This document shows positions 36,401-47,268 of a DNA stretch of 64,000 nt, one piece after another. The translations under genes were made by a program, and so were the position numbers. How positions within the stretch are numbered: position 1 is the first letter of the stretch; each line of letters begins with the position of its first letter. Under the pieces are notes generated by a model that was not told the DNA's origin, made no database searches, and saw only the letters and a program-made list of their open reading frames with translations. The stretch is from Tricholomella constricta (taxonomy: Eukaryota > Basidiomycota > Agaricomycetes > Agaricales > Lyophyllaceae). Location: positions 1,054,001 to 1,118,000 of the forward strand of contig JAACJP010000005.1 of NCBI GenBank assembly GCA_013368375.1. The letters are read 5' to 3'.

Positions 36401-38676
36401 TGCAAACACAGGAGTTTTGGCGATCCATGACTCTCGAAAAAGTAGAGGAACTCCTTGAGCAAGGCGGGTGGACTGATATGTGAGTGATTCCATAGGTCAT
36501 ATATTCGCCAATAGCACTGACCTCGTATCACAGAGCATTGGATGCACGGGCGAGCCTGCCGAACATTGCGTTGAAAACTATTCCAGGACAAATTCACAGT
36601 TCTGACGTCGGTAAGATCTGCATCGCTTCTCAGGAGACTCGTATTAATTCTTTGTGTGGCAGCCTCTACCCTTATACTTGACTTGGATCGCTTCACGACA
36701 GAATCCGTCGTTGTAGCAAAATCAATCAGTACCAATCGAGACCAGACTCGAGCCATCCTTTTGACCCTCGAACGGCTCCGATCCGTTCTATCGGTACTCC
36801 TGACACCCGGTTTGAACAACGACATAGACACAATTTGCTCTGCCAAACTTGGCATCCGACCGTCGCGCGTTTCTGTTGGGCTGGTTAGGTAGGGCAAGTC
36901 GGTCTTTCGTCGTGACAATTTACTCAGTAGGGGTTTCAGCCACTCGGCGGTCACCTTGTACAACAAACGAAACGCGCAAGATCCCTGGTGTTTATCAGGT
37001 GATGTATCTGCTGCACGCGCTCTTTCAATTGCCGTAGTTCTCGGAGCTCTTGGCCTCTTCGAAGGTCGGTAGTTAGGCATCCTGTGTTTCCTGCTGTCAT
37101 TGAACATCTTCAGAGTTCATGGAGGGCGCGAACACGGTCATGATTTTTTACGCAACGTCTTTGGCGTCAGCTGTTGGGCCTGCGTACCAATCACCGAGTC
37201 TCGTGTACCTCGCTCGTCGATGGTTCGATGGTTCAAGTGCGTTATCCCGTCCATTCAGACGTGTCTTTGCTGCTGATTATAATACTCTCCAGACGAAATA
37301 CGGCGTTCGGCTCGCGTCCTTTTCGATTATGCGATTGCATGTCTTTCCGATGAAGAGTCGAACGAAATCGCTGAACATTGGCAACACCATTGTGGGATAC
37401 GGTTTTCATTACTTCACGAAGGCACTAACTAACCTGTCTACTTCAAAAGTGCCCTGCCTACAACCGACTGCAGATCGGGAATCGATCCACGCGGCACTTG
37501 CTCTCTTTCTTTGCGGTTATCTGGCGTCAGAAAAGTACAGTTTACTTTCAACCAGGTATGACTACCATAAAGTTATAATTCTTACTGGAATGGAATGATA
37601 ACAGATATTCATAGCGCTCTTACCGACATCTCGAAATCGATAGCTCTCTATTTCCATGATGAACAATCTTTGCACAGAGTCCTTGCCATTGACCTGTGCT
37701 CCAGAGGATTCCATATTTGGCAGCACTACATTGATGCCATGGAGATTCTTCGAGCGCTCTTTACCTTGGCCACCAGCTCTCGGAAAGAATCTATCAACAT
37801 CCAGAATGTCGGCCACCAAGCTCGCCTTGCAGTCTTGCAGATCGCGTCGAGCAATACTGCGCTTTTCATGACAACACTGGGACTCGACATATTGACACCC
37901 CCGACGCTCGAACACCGAAAAGCAGTCTTGCAGATTGTCGCTTTCCTGATCCGAAAGGTATGATGATTTGCTCATCTATATGTATTTGACAAATTAATCG
38001 GCTCCCATAGCGTCCTTTGGTTCTTCGACCCCATATCCCTAGACTGATGGAGGCAGTTGTGAAGTCACTGGACCCAAATCTTACGACATACCGTGAAGCC
38101 GTATTTGACGCCGCGACCGAAATAATCGGTCACGTAGTAAAAACGTTCGTCGTTCTTGTTTGTTTGTCCGATCAGTTAATGACTTCGCACGCCCTCAGGT
38201 TCCCCACCGTGGACTTTCATACGGCAACACAACGTCTGGCCGTGGGCTCGAATGATGGCGCCGTTGTCATGTATGATCTCAAGACGGCCATTCGACTGTA
38301 TGTACTTGAGTGCCACAAGAAGCCGATATCAGCATGCAGCTTCTCCCCAGATGGGCGACGGTTGTTGACTCTCTCTCTGGACGAGAGTGTGGTCCTCGTG
38401 TGGAAAGTAGGGTCGAGTTTCACGAGCTTCTTCAACCCAGGAGCGCCTCCTCGCCAAGGGCACAACGGCTCCCAACCGTTTAAGACCATCAGCTTCAATG
38501 TCGGAGCCGTGGGTGAGTCCATATTCTCACATAATTTCTTTTACCGTGTATTGATAAAGGCTCTCGCAGCGAATATGGATGTACAGGAAACGATGGAAGT
38601 GGTTCGTTTTGACTGGGTTGCTGACCGGAGTGTGAAAATCAAGATTCGAGACAGCATCATGACATTTAGCACTTGA
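33460..38676 (+). CDS. WDR7: WDR7-like WD40 protein, 5'-incomplete
   Basis: Homologue of WDR7 (rabconnectin-3 beta), which in animals partners DMXL proteins to regulate the V-ATPase. About 15 exons join in frame from 33600 on, with introns near 50 bp. Segments include GGVIIGTQDGTLYLLS, IGYLRVLYTDHVVGIQDLQW, FIIGGGDDGSVALWTAE, NNLLLVYANNRARLWDVQTQ, an alpha-helical stretch (RPLVLRPHIPRLMEAVVKSL), and the C-terminal propeller ATQRLAVGSNDGAVVMYDL with RRLLTLSLDESVVLVWKVGS. It ends VKIKIRDSIMTFST. The 5' end is odd. A WDR7-like piece, KLVFGHWNELVVFAP (about 33477-33540), is in a different frame from the rest, and the N-terminal propeller is absent upstream. It is either a 5'-truncated or frameshifted gene, or a protein restarting at an inner ATG such as 33491. 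Confidence 0.8.
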
Positions 38677-39073
38677 TTCAGTAACTTGCGCCACCCTTCG
38701 CTGTACGAAGTCTGCACCATTGACAGATATACTTCAGGCATGATGCTCTGGTTGCGATATTAAGTAATACATGTCGTTGGGTGATCGGAAGGAATTCAGC
38801 GCGACCAACAGGTCGCACAATTGATTAGATGTTTCTTTACCAAAATAGTGATTCGGCGAGTGGTTAAATAGCTCCTCAGATTCCAAGCCGCATACTGAGC
38901 CACACAAGCATCCACGAAGTCAGCCACCCGCATGTTCAATTTCTACGCCATGATGGACATTCTGTCGAGTCGAAAGAAGTAAATAGGATCCAAGTAGAGG
39001 ATGCATACGCGTCTGGATAGTCCCGGAATGTGCGGTTGATCAGGAACTGGACCGCTCCGCGTCAATAAAAATA
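38677..39073 (-). pseudogene. Decayed 3' end of hendecad gene copy 1
   Basis: Copies 2 and 3 continue for about 45-50 residues past the point where copy 1 stops. Minus-strand sequence at about 38865-38950 still matches the end of copy 2 (for example GTGGCTGAC...GTGGATGCTTG against ATGGCTGAG...TCGATGCTTGG), but an early TAG at 39074 removes it from the frame. The rest of this interval is the 3' flank of the WDR7-like gene, which was copied to 42872-43059. Confidence 0.5.
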
Positions 39074-42000
39074 CTAAAATTTGGTCCTCTGAAGCACCTC
39101 AGAGCTCCAGGCCTCCAGGTCGGAAAGACGTCGATCCTCCGCTTCAAAACACGTCTTCTGCAGTCTATTCTGCATGGCGTAGAACCTGTCATCCATATCC
39201 TTCATGGAAAAGTCGAACGCGGCGTCTCTGGAGGCTTCAAAAACTTTGATGGATGACTGGCGTGCAGCTTCGGCGTCAAGAAAAACCTTCTCCCTCTTAT
39301 TCTGTCCCTCCCTGAACTTGATTTCGTACGCATCCTTGTCCTCTCCAAACTCTTTGTTCCTCTCCACTTGCTTCTTCTCGAACTTGAGCTGCCGCTTCTG
39401 CTCGTTCAGTAGGAAAAGGTGCCGCCGTCGCTCGATACCACTTTCGAAGGCCAGTTCCCTCTCCGTCTGCGACTTCTCAAAGAGATGCTGTCGCCATCTT
39501 CGGGGGTTTTCGGGTGCCTTGGTCCCATCATTGTATACACGGAAACTCGGGATCGGCAATGGGTCTTGTGGATTTGCACCCTGAAAGAAAGCTGCTGGGA
39601 CCTCCATGTGTCCATCAATGATTCTTCTCGAAGGCAAACAGAAACAGATGGGTGGATCGACTTACAAAACCGGCGCTGAGAGACTTGTGCACCGAGGGCC
39701 TCGCACTCGCAGACCCGGCCAAAAGCGACTGGTAACCCTGTCCCAACGCCTCGGGCCGGGAGTGCAAAGGCATAGGCGGAGACTCTGGTACGGCCAAAGA
39801 TATTTTCCGTGATACCACGCCGTCAGGAACGACACCATTAAACGTCCTGTCTGCTGCTATAAATCGAGCGTCAAAACGCTCTCTCGCTGCTCCAAGCATC
39901 CTCTCCTGTTTCTGAATCAATCTTTCGACGTTGCTTTTCATCATATCGAAGATCTCGTCCTCTGAGGTGTCGTCACCCAAAGCCTGCATTTCCATTCGTG
40001 AAAGCAATCGGTGAAACGTAGAAGCGCGGTAACGTTGGTCCACATTGAAACGTTGTTGACGGACGTGGTTTCTACCGTTCCAAGTGAGTTCCCGACCAGA
40101 GTACGCTTGCTGGTAGGTGGTCTCTTTCAGCCGAAATTTCATCTCTCGGACTCGCCTGCCCTGATTGTATGCCTTATCCCTCTCACTCTCAGCCGCGTCA
40201 TGGGTAGCTTCTGCCGCTTTGAAATGGGTCTCCCTCGTCTTTTCTTTGGACGAAAACGCGCGCTGGCGTTGCTCCTGACCCGATCGAAATCGTTCCTCGT
40301 AAATAGCGACAAGCGACGCAAGGTTGGAGCTCCTAGCATCAGAGTGATTTACGTCCAGACTTCTTCTTGATGAGTGAGATAGTAAGCGAGAGGCTGCACG
40401 CCTGAACGAATGAAGGAAAGAGGGAGGGGTGACATTGATGCCATTGGAGTCCTGTTCGAGATTTACAGCTATAGGAGATTGTTGCGAAGATTGCGCAATC
40501 GAAACGTCGTGTGCCGAAGGTTCGTCCGGCTTTTTATTCGAAGGGGGTTCGTTGCTTACTGCGTCCAATACATGGCCTGAGAACCATGATGATGCTATTA
40601 AGCGAGAGGCTGCACGCCTGAACGAATGAAGGAAAGAGGGAGGGGTGACATTGATGTCATTGGAGTCCTGTTCGAGATGTACAGCCATAGCAGATCCTTG
40701 CGAAGATTGCGAAATCGAAACGTCGTGCGCCGAAGGTTCGTCCGGCTTTTTATTCGAAGGGGGGTCGTTGCTAACTGCGTCCAATACATGGCCTGAGAAC
40801 CTCGATAATGCCACAGTAGAGGCGCTCGAGCTCAGGGACATGGTGCTCTCGGGCTGGTGAAGCGCATCGGACACCGCTCCTGACCACGTGCGTAAAAAGA
40901 AAACCCATGGATGAAGTGTAGGTACGTGGAGTGGCAGGGAAGAAGTCACCAGATGAAAAAAATAGCATTGAGGCTGGGTACTTCAGCACAAGAGGGATAT
41001 TCTTACCGGAATCATCCTTCTGGCTTGTAACTTTGATGGCCGCATGCTCATTCGAGGTGGTCATTGGGTTGGTAATAGTTGAGTGGATTCCTTGGGCTGA
41101 GGAGGCCAATGGAGTTTTTCTCAGCTTTTCCTTGGAGGAGGTACTACCAGCATCAGGAACGGTTAAGATGCTTTGGACTTGGCCCACTGGCCGTGCCGCA
41201 TGCTCATTCGTGGTAGATGGGTTTGAGATGGTCGAATGGATTCCTTGGGGTAAGGAGGCCAATAGAGTTACACTTAGCTTTTCCTTGGAGGAGGTACCAG
41301 CATCAGCAACGGTTAAGATGCTTTGGACCTGGGCTGGCCGTGCCGCTTGCTCATTCGAGGTAGTCGATGGGTTGGTTATGGTCGAATGGATTTCTTCGGG
41401 TAAGGAGGCCAATGGAGTCTCGCTCAGCTGATCCTTGAAGGTACCAGCATCGCTTTGGACTGAGGTCCCGATGTTCGAAACGGACGAAATGTCTTTCGAA
41501 GCTGTGGTTGGAGTTGAATTAATCTTCAAAACGAGTCATGATCAGCTCAGGCTGCCGTCATTCTTAGCTAATGTTCAGACACTCACTAGTAATTCATCTT
41601 TTCGGCGCGAGTCTTCAGCGGCAAATATGTCCTGCTGCTTTTCAAGGTGATCACGATTTTGTTCCTTCAATGCCGTCTCCAATTCATCGCATACGTCCTT
41701 CCTTGCTTGACGCCCCTCAAGAAAACGTGTTTGGCGCTTAGCGGCATACCACTCTGAGCGCTTAGCCCAGACTGCCTCATTGCCGCGAAACGTTGTGTTA
41801 CGTCTGCCTTGCCCCTCCAAAAACGTCGTCTCCCAAATCACCTCGTTCTTCTGAAAAGTATCCTCCTGCCGTGCATCTGCTTCTGCGTAGGATCGGTCCC
41901 AAAGGTCTTCGTTCCTCTCAAATTCCGCATTGAATGCTACCAAGGTTCTTGAAAATTCAGCAGCTCTAGCAGCCTCCCCTTCTAACTGGGCCTTCTCCTC

Positions 42001-42210
42001 GGCCGCGAACACTTGTTGCTGTTCGTACATTTGTCGAGTGAACACCAATTGTCGATGATCCTCTAATTTCAGAGATCTTTCCTCTATTTCTGCCAATGAA
42101 GCCGCAACCTTGCGAGGTGGGAGCCGGAGGAAGGTAAATGACCTGAATGAGCAGGTTAATCGAGCTAATGATCATGCATGGCAACTGAATTGGATAATGC
42201 ACCTGGACAT
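39074..42210 (-). CDS. Hendecad-repeat coiled-coil protein, copy 1 (940 aa)
   Basis: Five exons (42203-42210, 41587-42142, 41007-41523, 39666-40879, 39074-39601) join exactly to 941 codons. I do not recognise a named family. The 8-nt first exon carries ATG and joins to give MSRSFTFLRLPPRK. Exon 2 encodes a charged helical domain with Phe/Tyr/Trp spaced 11 apart (EDTFQKNEVIWETTF). Exon 3 is Ser/Thr-rich with two and a half copies of a roughly 50-residue repeat. Exon 4 starts with a duplicated 72-residue unit, then a second helical domain. Exon 5 is a nearly perfect 11-residue repeat array (FEKSQTERELAF, FEKKQVERNKEF). No signal peptide or membrane segment. Compared with copies 2 and 3 it stops about 50 residues early. 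The ATG used by a simple open-frame reading of exon 2 is absent here (ATA), so the micro-exon start is required. Confidence 0.75.
40384..40815 (-). repeat. 216-bp tandem duplication inside copy 1 exon 4
   Basis: Two adjacent near-identical units (40384-40599 and 40600-40815) encode a 72-residue segment twice. Each contains SGHVLDAVSN, NKKPDEPSAHDVSI and SFLHSFRRAASRL. Copies 2 and 3 have only one unit, so the duplication is recent and specific to copy 1. The reading frame is kept. Confidence 0.9.
41080..41440 (-). repeat. Roughly 50-residue Ser/Thr-rich repeats in copy 1 exon 3
   Basis: About 2.5 tandem units of near 150 bp, each with the pattern EKL-TLLASLP-GIHSTI-NPSTT followed by NEHAARP and QVQSILTV-DAG. 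Unit number differs between paralogues (fewer and more diverged in copies 2 and 3). Confidence 0.75.
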
Positions 42211-42680
42211 TGTATGAGAAGGCAGTCGGTAGACACAGCAGCCCACCAGACCCAACCGACGCCAACAAAGCGCAGAACTTATATAGACCAGGAACGATGT
42301 TGTACATAGCCTGTTTACATGGCATACTTCCTAGAAATCGGTGCAAAGGATCAGAAGATGCTGCAATTGGTACCGTCGGACAGCCTGAGCACTTGATGCA
42401 CTTGGACATTGTATGAGAATACAGTCAGTAAATAGGTGCACAGCAGCCCACCTGCAACTAGTCCCAGCAACGCGCAGAACTCCGAAGAATCAGAAGAAGA
42501 TCATGCTGCGATTCAAATTGGCGCCATCGGACAGCATTTGGCAAGATGCACCCAGTGGACATTGTATGAGAGAATAGTTGGTAAATAGCACAGCAACCCA
42601 TCAGTGTGCCAACAAAGCGCAGAACTCCGAGGCATCAGAAAAAGCTGCTGTGATAATTAGCGCCAGACAGGACTTTTAAC
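42200..42680 (-). repeat. Promoter/first-exon repeat, three units (copy 1)
   Basis: Three degenerate units (starting near 42203, 42400 and 42553), each containing the minus-strand block TTCTCATACAATGTCCA with the ATG of the micro-exon, then GGGCTGCTGTG, then GCGCTTTGTTGGC-like sequence, then a GGCGCCAAT-like block. Only the innermost unit is followed by a donor that joins the gene's exon 2 in frame. Confidence 0.7.
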
Positions 42681-42871
42681 CAGTCACAGCACCCATGGCC
42701 GAGCGAAGGGGAGGAGCAGATAGATTTGAAGGATCATTCAGGAAAAGGAGGGCCCATGTATAGTTGATAAGCAGATGCCAGACACATTGTTTCCTTACTA
42801 ACTTGGTCGAGGCTGAGCGCTGGGCGCTTAACTGGACTGCGACGGTCCTGGCAGTGGCAGTGGACGAAAGC

Positions 42872-43059
42872 CATGACATTTAGCACTTGATTCGGCAATT
42901 TGCGCCATCCTTCACTCTTCGAAGTTTGCGCATGATGCTCTGGTTACAATGTCAAGCAGTACATGCTGTTGGGTGATTCGAAATCAGTGCAACAAACAGG
43001 CGCGCAATTAATTAGATGTTTCTCCGTCAAAATCGTGATTCGGCGAGTAGTTAAACAGC
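42872..43059 (+). repeat. Duplicated 3' end of the WDR7-like gene
   Basis: Matches 38657-38876, including the last codons MTFST and stop of the WDR7-like gene and about 200 bp of its 3' flank, minus an internal gap of about 25 bp. It starts abruptly at about 42872 and so marks a duplication breakpoint. The left-hand distance to the original is about 4215 bp. The stop codon of hendecad copy 2 lies within it. Confidence 0.85.
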
Positions 43060-45934
43060 TAGTTTTACCGCATGCTCAGCCTTCCAAGCATCGAAGAGCT
43101 CAGCCATCTGCTTCTTCGTTTCCAAATTCTCGCGCCTGGTCTGATAAAAATTCTCGAGCCTTGCCTTCTGACTCTGATACGAATCCTCTTCTTCCTTCGC
43201 CCTCCTCTGAAGCATCTCAGAGCCCCAGGCCTCAAGGTCGATAAGGCGTCGATCCTCCACTTCGAAACACGTCTTCTGCAGGCTATCCTGCAGACTGTAA
43301 AACCTTTCATCCATATCCTTCATGGAAGAGCCGAATATGACGTCTCTGGAGACTTCAGAATCGCTGAAGGACGACTGGCGTGCGGCTTCGGCGTCATGAA
43401 AGGCCTTCTCCCTCTCATTCTGTCCCTCCCTAAACTTGATTTCGTACGCATTCTTGTCCTTTCCAAACTCGTCGTTCCTCTCCACTTGCTTCTTCTCGAA
43501 CTCGAACTGTCGTCTCTGTTCGTTCAATAGGAAGAAGTGCTGTCGTCGCTCGATACCACTTTCAAAGGCCAGTGCATTCTCCGTCTGCAACTTCTTGAAA
43601 AGGTGCTGTTGCCGTCTTTGAGTGCTGTTGGATGTCTTGCTTCCACGATTGTATAGGTCGTTGAGTGTCTTGGTTCGGTAATCGTAAGCATCGAGACTCG
43701 GAATCGGCAATGGGTCTTGTGGATTTGCACCTCGAAAGATGGCTGCTGGGACCTCAGGTGCCCATTGGTAATTTAGAAATAAAGAAACAGGGTAATAGAG
43801 TGACTTACAAAACCGGCGGTGAGAGATGGTCTTTCACGCTCGACCGCTGCGGATGAGGAATTTGACATTGTGGCATAAAACTCATAAGAAGTGTCGAAAT
43901 GCATGACCACTCTAAATCGAGCGTCAGTATGCTCTCTGGCTGCCTCGAGCATCCTCCTCTGTTTCTTATTCAGCCTTTCGATGGTGATCTTCATGATATC
44001 GGATATCCCGTCCTCTAAAGCGTTGTCACCCAAAGCCTGCTTTTCCACTCGTGAAAGCGATTGCTCGAATGTCAAGGCGCGGTGGCTTTGGTCCGCCTCG
44101 AAACGCCGTCGACGGACAACGTTTCGTCCGTTCCGAGTAATTTCTTGACCAAAATACTCTTGCTGGTAGGCGGTCTCCTTCAGCCGAATTTTCATATCTC
44201 GGACTCGCCTGCCCTGGTCGTATGCCTTGTCCCGTTCACTCTCGGCCGCATCGAGGGTGGCTTCGGCCGCTGTGAAACGGATCTCCCTCGTTTCTTCTTC
44301 GGATGAAAAGGAGCGCTGGCGTTGCTCCTGGCTTGATCGAAATCGTTCATCGAGTTTAGTGACAGCTGCAGCATTGCTGGAGCTCCTCGCATGAGAATTA
44401 TCGATACCTTGACCGCTTCTCGATGACTGAGATATCAAACGAGAGGCTGCACGCCTGACCGAATGGAGGAAAGAAGGAGGGATGTCATTGATGCCATCGG
44501 AGTCCTGTTCGAGAAGTACAACCATAGAAGATTGTTGCGAAGATTTCGACATTGGAACGTCATGCGGCGAAGGCTCGTCCGGTCGTTTATTCGAAGAGGG
44601 TTTGTTGCTCACTGCGTCCAATACATGGCCTGAGTACCCTGATGATGCCGCAGTAGAGGCGCTCGAGATCAGGGGCATGGTGCTCTCGGGCTGGTGAAGC
44701 GCGTCGGACACCGCTCCTGAGCGGCGCTCTGAGAAAACAGTAACACCACTGGATTGGAGTGCGACTAGTAGGTACGTGAAGTAGCAGGGACGAAGTCATC
44801 AGATGAGAAAAAAAAGATTGAGACTAGGCACTTCAGCACAAGAACAATATTCTTACCGGAATTATCCTTCTGGCTTGTGTTTTTGATGGATGAGGAGTGG
44901 CTCGAGTATTGTCTGGGTCGCCCTTGCTCTGGCCATGCTGCATGCTCATTGTTTGGGATGGTCAAATGGATCATTTGGGGTGAGGAGGCCGATGAACTGT
45001 CGCTCAGCTTTTCCTCGCAGGAGGTACCAGCATACGGAGGGATAATGGCACTTCGTCTTTCGTACCCTGGTCCTGCCGCATGCTTATTCGAGGTGGTTGA
45101 TGGGTTTGAGATGGTCCAATAAATTCCTTGTGAGGAGGCTGTTGGAGTTTTGCTCAGCTTTTTCTTGGAGGTACCCGCATCAAAAGGGGTAGAGGTGCTT
45201 TGGACTTCATCCAAGGTCCCGAGGCTCGAAACGGACGAAGCTGTGGCTGGAATTGGATTTACCTTGAAGCTCGTGACAATATCAGCTACCGTCGTCCTTG
45301 GCTATGTGGGCCAGGAACTCACCAAGTTATCTCTTCGGCGCTCTTCAGCGGCAGATAAGGCCTGCTGCTTTTCAAGGAGATCTTTGAATTGTTCCTTCAA
45401 TGCCGTCTCCAATTCATTGCATACGTCCTTCCTTGCTTGACGCCCCTCAAGAAAACGTCTTTGGCGTACAGCGGCATACGACTCTGAGCGCTTAGCCCAG
45501 ACTGCCTCACTGTCGCGAAACGTCGTGTTACGTCTGCCTTGGCCCTCCAAAAATGTCGTCTCCCGAATCGCCTCGTTTTTCTGAAAAGTATCCTCCTGCC
45601 GCGCATCTGCTTCCGCATAGGCTCGGTCCCAACGGTCTTCGTTCCTCTCAAATTCCGCATCGAATGCTACCAAAGTTCTTCCAAATTCAGCAACTCTAGC
45701 ATCCTCCCCTTCCGATTGGGCCTTCTCCTCGGCCGCGAACTCTTGCTGCTGCTCGTACATTTGTCGAGTGAATGCCGATCGTCGATTATCCTCTAATTTC
45801 AGATATCTTTCCTCCATTCCTACCGATGCCTCGCGAGGTGGGAGCCGAAGACTAAAGCTAAATGACCTGGATACGCAGGTAAATTGAGCTAATGATCATG
45901 CAGGGCAAGTGAGTTGAATAATGCACCTGGACAT
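43051..45934 (-). CDS. Hendecad-repeat coiled-coil protein, copy 2 (855 aa)
   Basis: Five exons (45927-45934, 45323-45866, 44857-45262, 43809-44716, 43051-43752) join exactly to 856 codons with the same intron phases as copies 1 and 3. The N-terminus from the micro-exon is MSRSFSFSLRLPPRE. Exon 2 has EDTFQKNEAIRETTF and FLEGRQARKDVCNELETALK. Exon 4 has a single SGHVLDAVSN unit and RFRSSQEQRQRSF. Exon 5 has the 11-residue Phe array (FESGIERRQHF, FEKKQVERNDEF) and a longer tail than copy 1, ending DAWKAEHAVKLAV. The protein is strongly charged and predicted mostly helical, with no signal peptide, membrane segment or known catalytic motif. Divergent upstream lies a dead 5' piece of the S41 peptidase, mirroring the arrangement of copy 3. 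Function unknown. Confidence 0.78.
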
Positions 45935-46185
45935 TGTATGAGAAGGTAGTCGTTAGATGTGTACACAGCAGCCCACTAGATCCTTTCAGTGCCAACAAAG
46001 CGCAGAACTCCGAATCATCAGAAGAAGATGCTGCGATTGGCGCCGTCGGACAGCACTTAACGTGATGCATTTGGACATTGTTGGTAGATAGGTACACAGC
46101 AGCCCACCAGTGTGCCAACGAAGCGCAGAGCTCCAAGGAATCGAAAAAGATGTTGTGATTGGCGCCAGACAGCACCCATGGCCGA
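45924..46185 (-). repeat. Promoter/first-exon repeat, two units (copy 2)
   Basis: The same unit as upstream of copy 1, here present twice (near 45927 and 46072). The second has a shortened start block (TGGACATTGTTGG in plus orientation). Confidence 0.7.
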
Positions 46186-46489
46186 GCGAAGGGGCTGGCC
46201 TGCAGGATTATAAGTACAGGGAAAGGAGGGCCCATGTATAGTTGATAAGCAGATGCCAGACATTGTTTCCTGTACTTACCCAAGGCTGAGAGTTCAGCCT
46301 CGTTCAGCGCTCAGCGCTCCGAAGAAACCACGTTTGCCAGCCCGGTTTTGCAGCCCAGCCACAGCCCCAACAACATTTTCGCCTGACACCCATCGTCAGC
46401 CATCCCCTCATCAATGGAATCACAAGACGTCCTCATGAAAAGAGGCTCATCCATAATCCCTGAGATAATCTTCTTGTTGTTGCTCCAAA

Positions 46490-46980
46490 AATTGTGTCCG
46501 AGTGTCCCGCATGCTACCGACTTTGAAATGGCTATTTGTGGGCACCTGTTGTCCAGCCTACTAAGTTGACCAGCTATTCTTGCGTGATTCCCACCAGAGC
46601 ATGCGGCGCACAGCTTCTGCCCTCCTGCCTTCTGATAGATGTATCTCGACGTGCTTAAAAATAACATGCGATGCAAACTTGAAGCCGGCTCCGGTGCACC
46701 CGATGACGCCTTTCTCAGTGCGACTTGCTGCCAGCTTTTGTTACCATTTCATTCTGTCTCGCGCGTCTGGCAGGCGCTATCCCTCACGCTATCGATCCAT
46801 GTGTCAAAATAAATAGCGGGAATGACTTGCATTGCCTCCAATTGATGCTCTTTCTGTCTCGAGGTCTTCCTGCTCAACGAGACTTTGCACCAGAATCTTC
46901 TGACAGAAATTACTGGCGTCTTCATCATTCTCACTTCGAAGGTCTACCGCGTGGTCGTTAAACCGAAGTCCTTGATCCAG
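46490..46980 (+). pseudogene. Dead 5' fragment of the S41 peptidase gene
   Basis: Matches the upstream region and first exon of the intact peptidase at 50685-51090. The start ATG context and MTPFSVRLAA are kept (46703), but an inserted base shifts the signal-peptide frame and a TAG follows soon after. Similarity is still visible through the segment equivalent to FNETLRQNVLTN (about 46865-46910), then ends. No later peptidase exons are present before 47268, so this is a truncated relic left by the segmental duplication. Confidence 0.8.
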
Positions 46981-47268
46981 TATTACCCCCAAGAGCTTGT
47001 GCGTCGTGGTCGCCGTTATGTCTTTCCCTGTTATCGTGACCTCTGGCCGCTTCTCCAGGTCTTCCTTGGGTTATTACTTCCCCCTCGTGGAATCCCGTGC
47101 AAGCGAACTTGTGTACCTCCGAGTCGCAATTCGTAAAGTGCTTTTCCGCCCACTCTCCCGCCTCACCCCTGTCATTCTATCATCTGTCACCTTCTGATTG
47201 GTGCTACATAATGAAGTGCACAGAAATACTATAACAAGATCGACGACACACCGACCGTCGTAGAGCCC

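Noticed and set aside
36241..37107. 288-codon minus-strand open frame
   Set aside because: Antisense to correctly spliced exons of the WDR7-like gene, with no recognisable domain.
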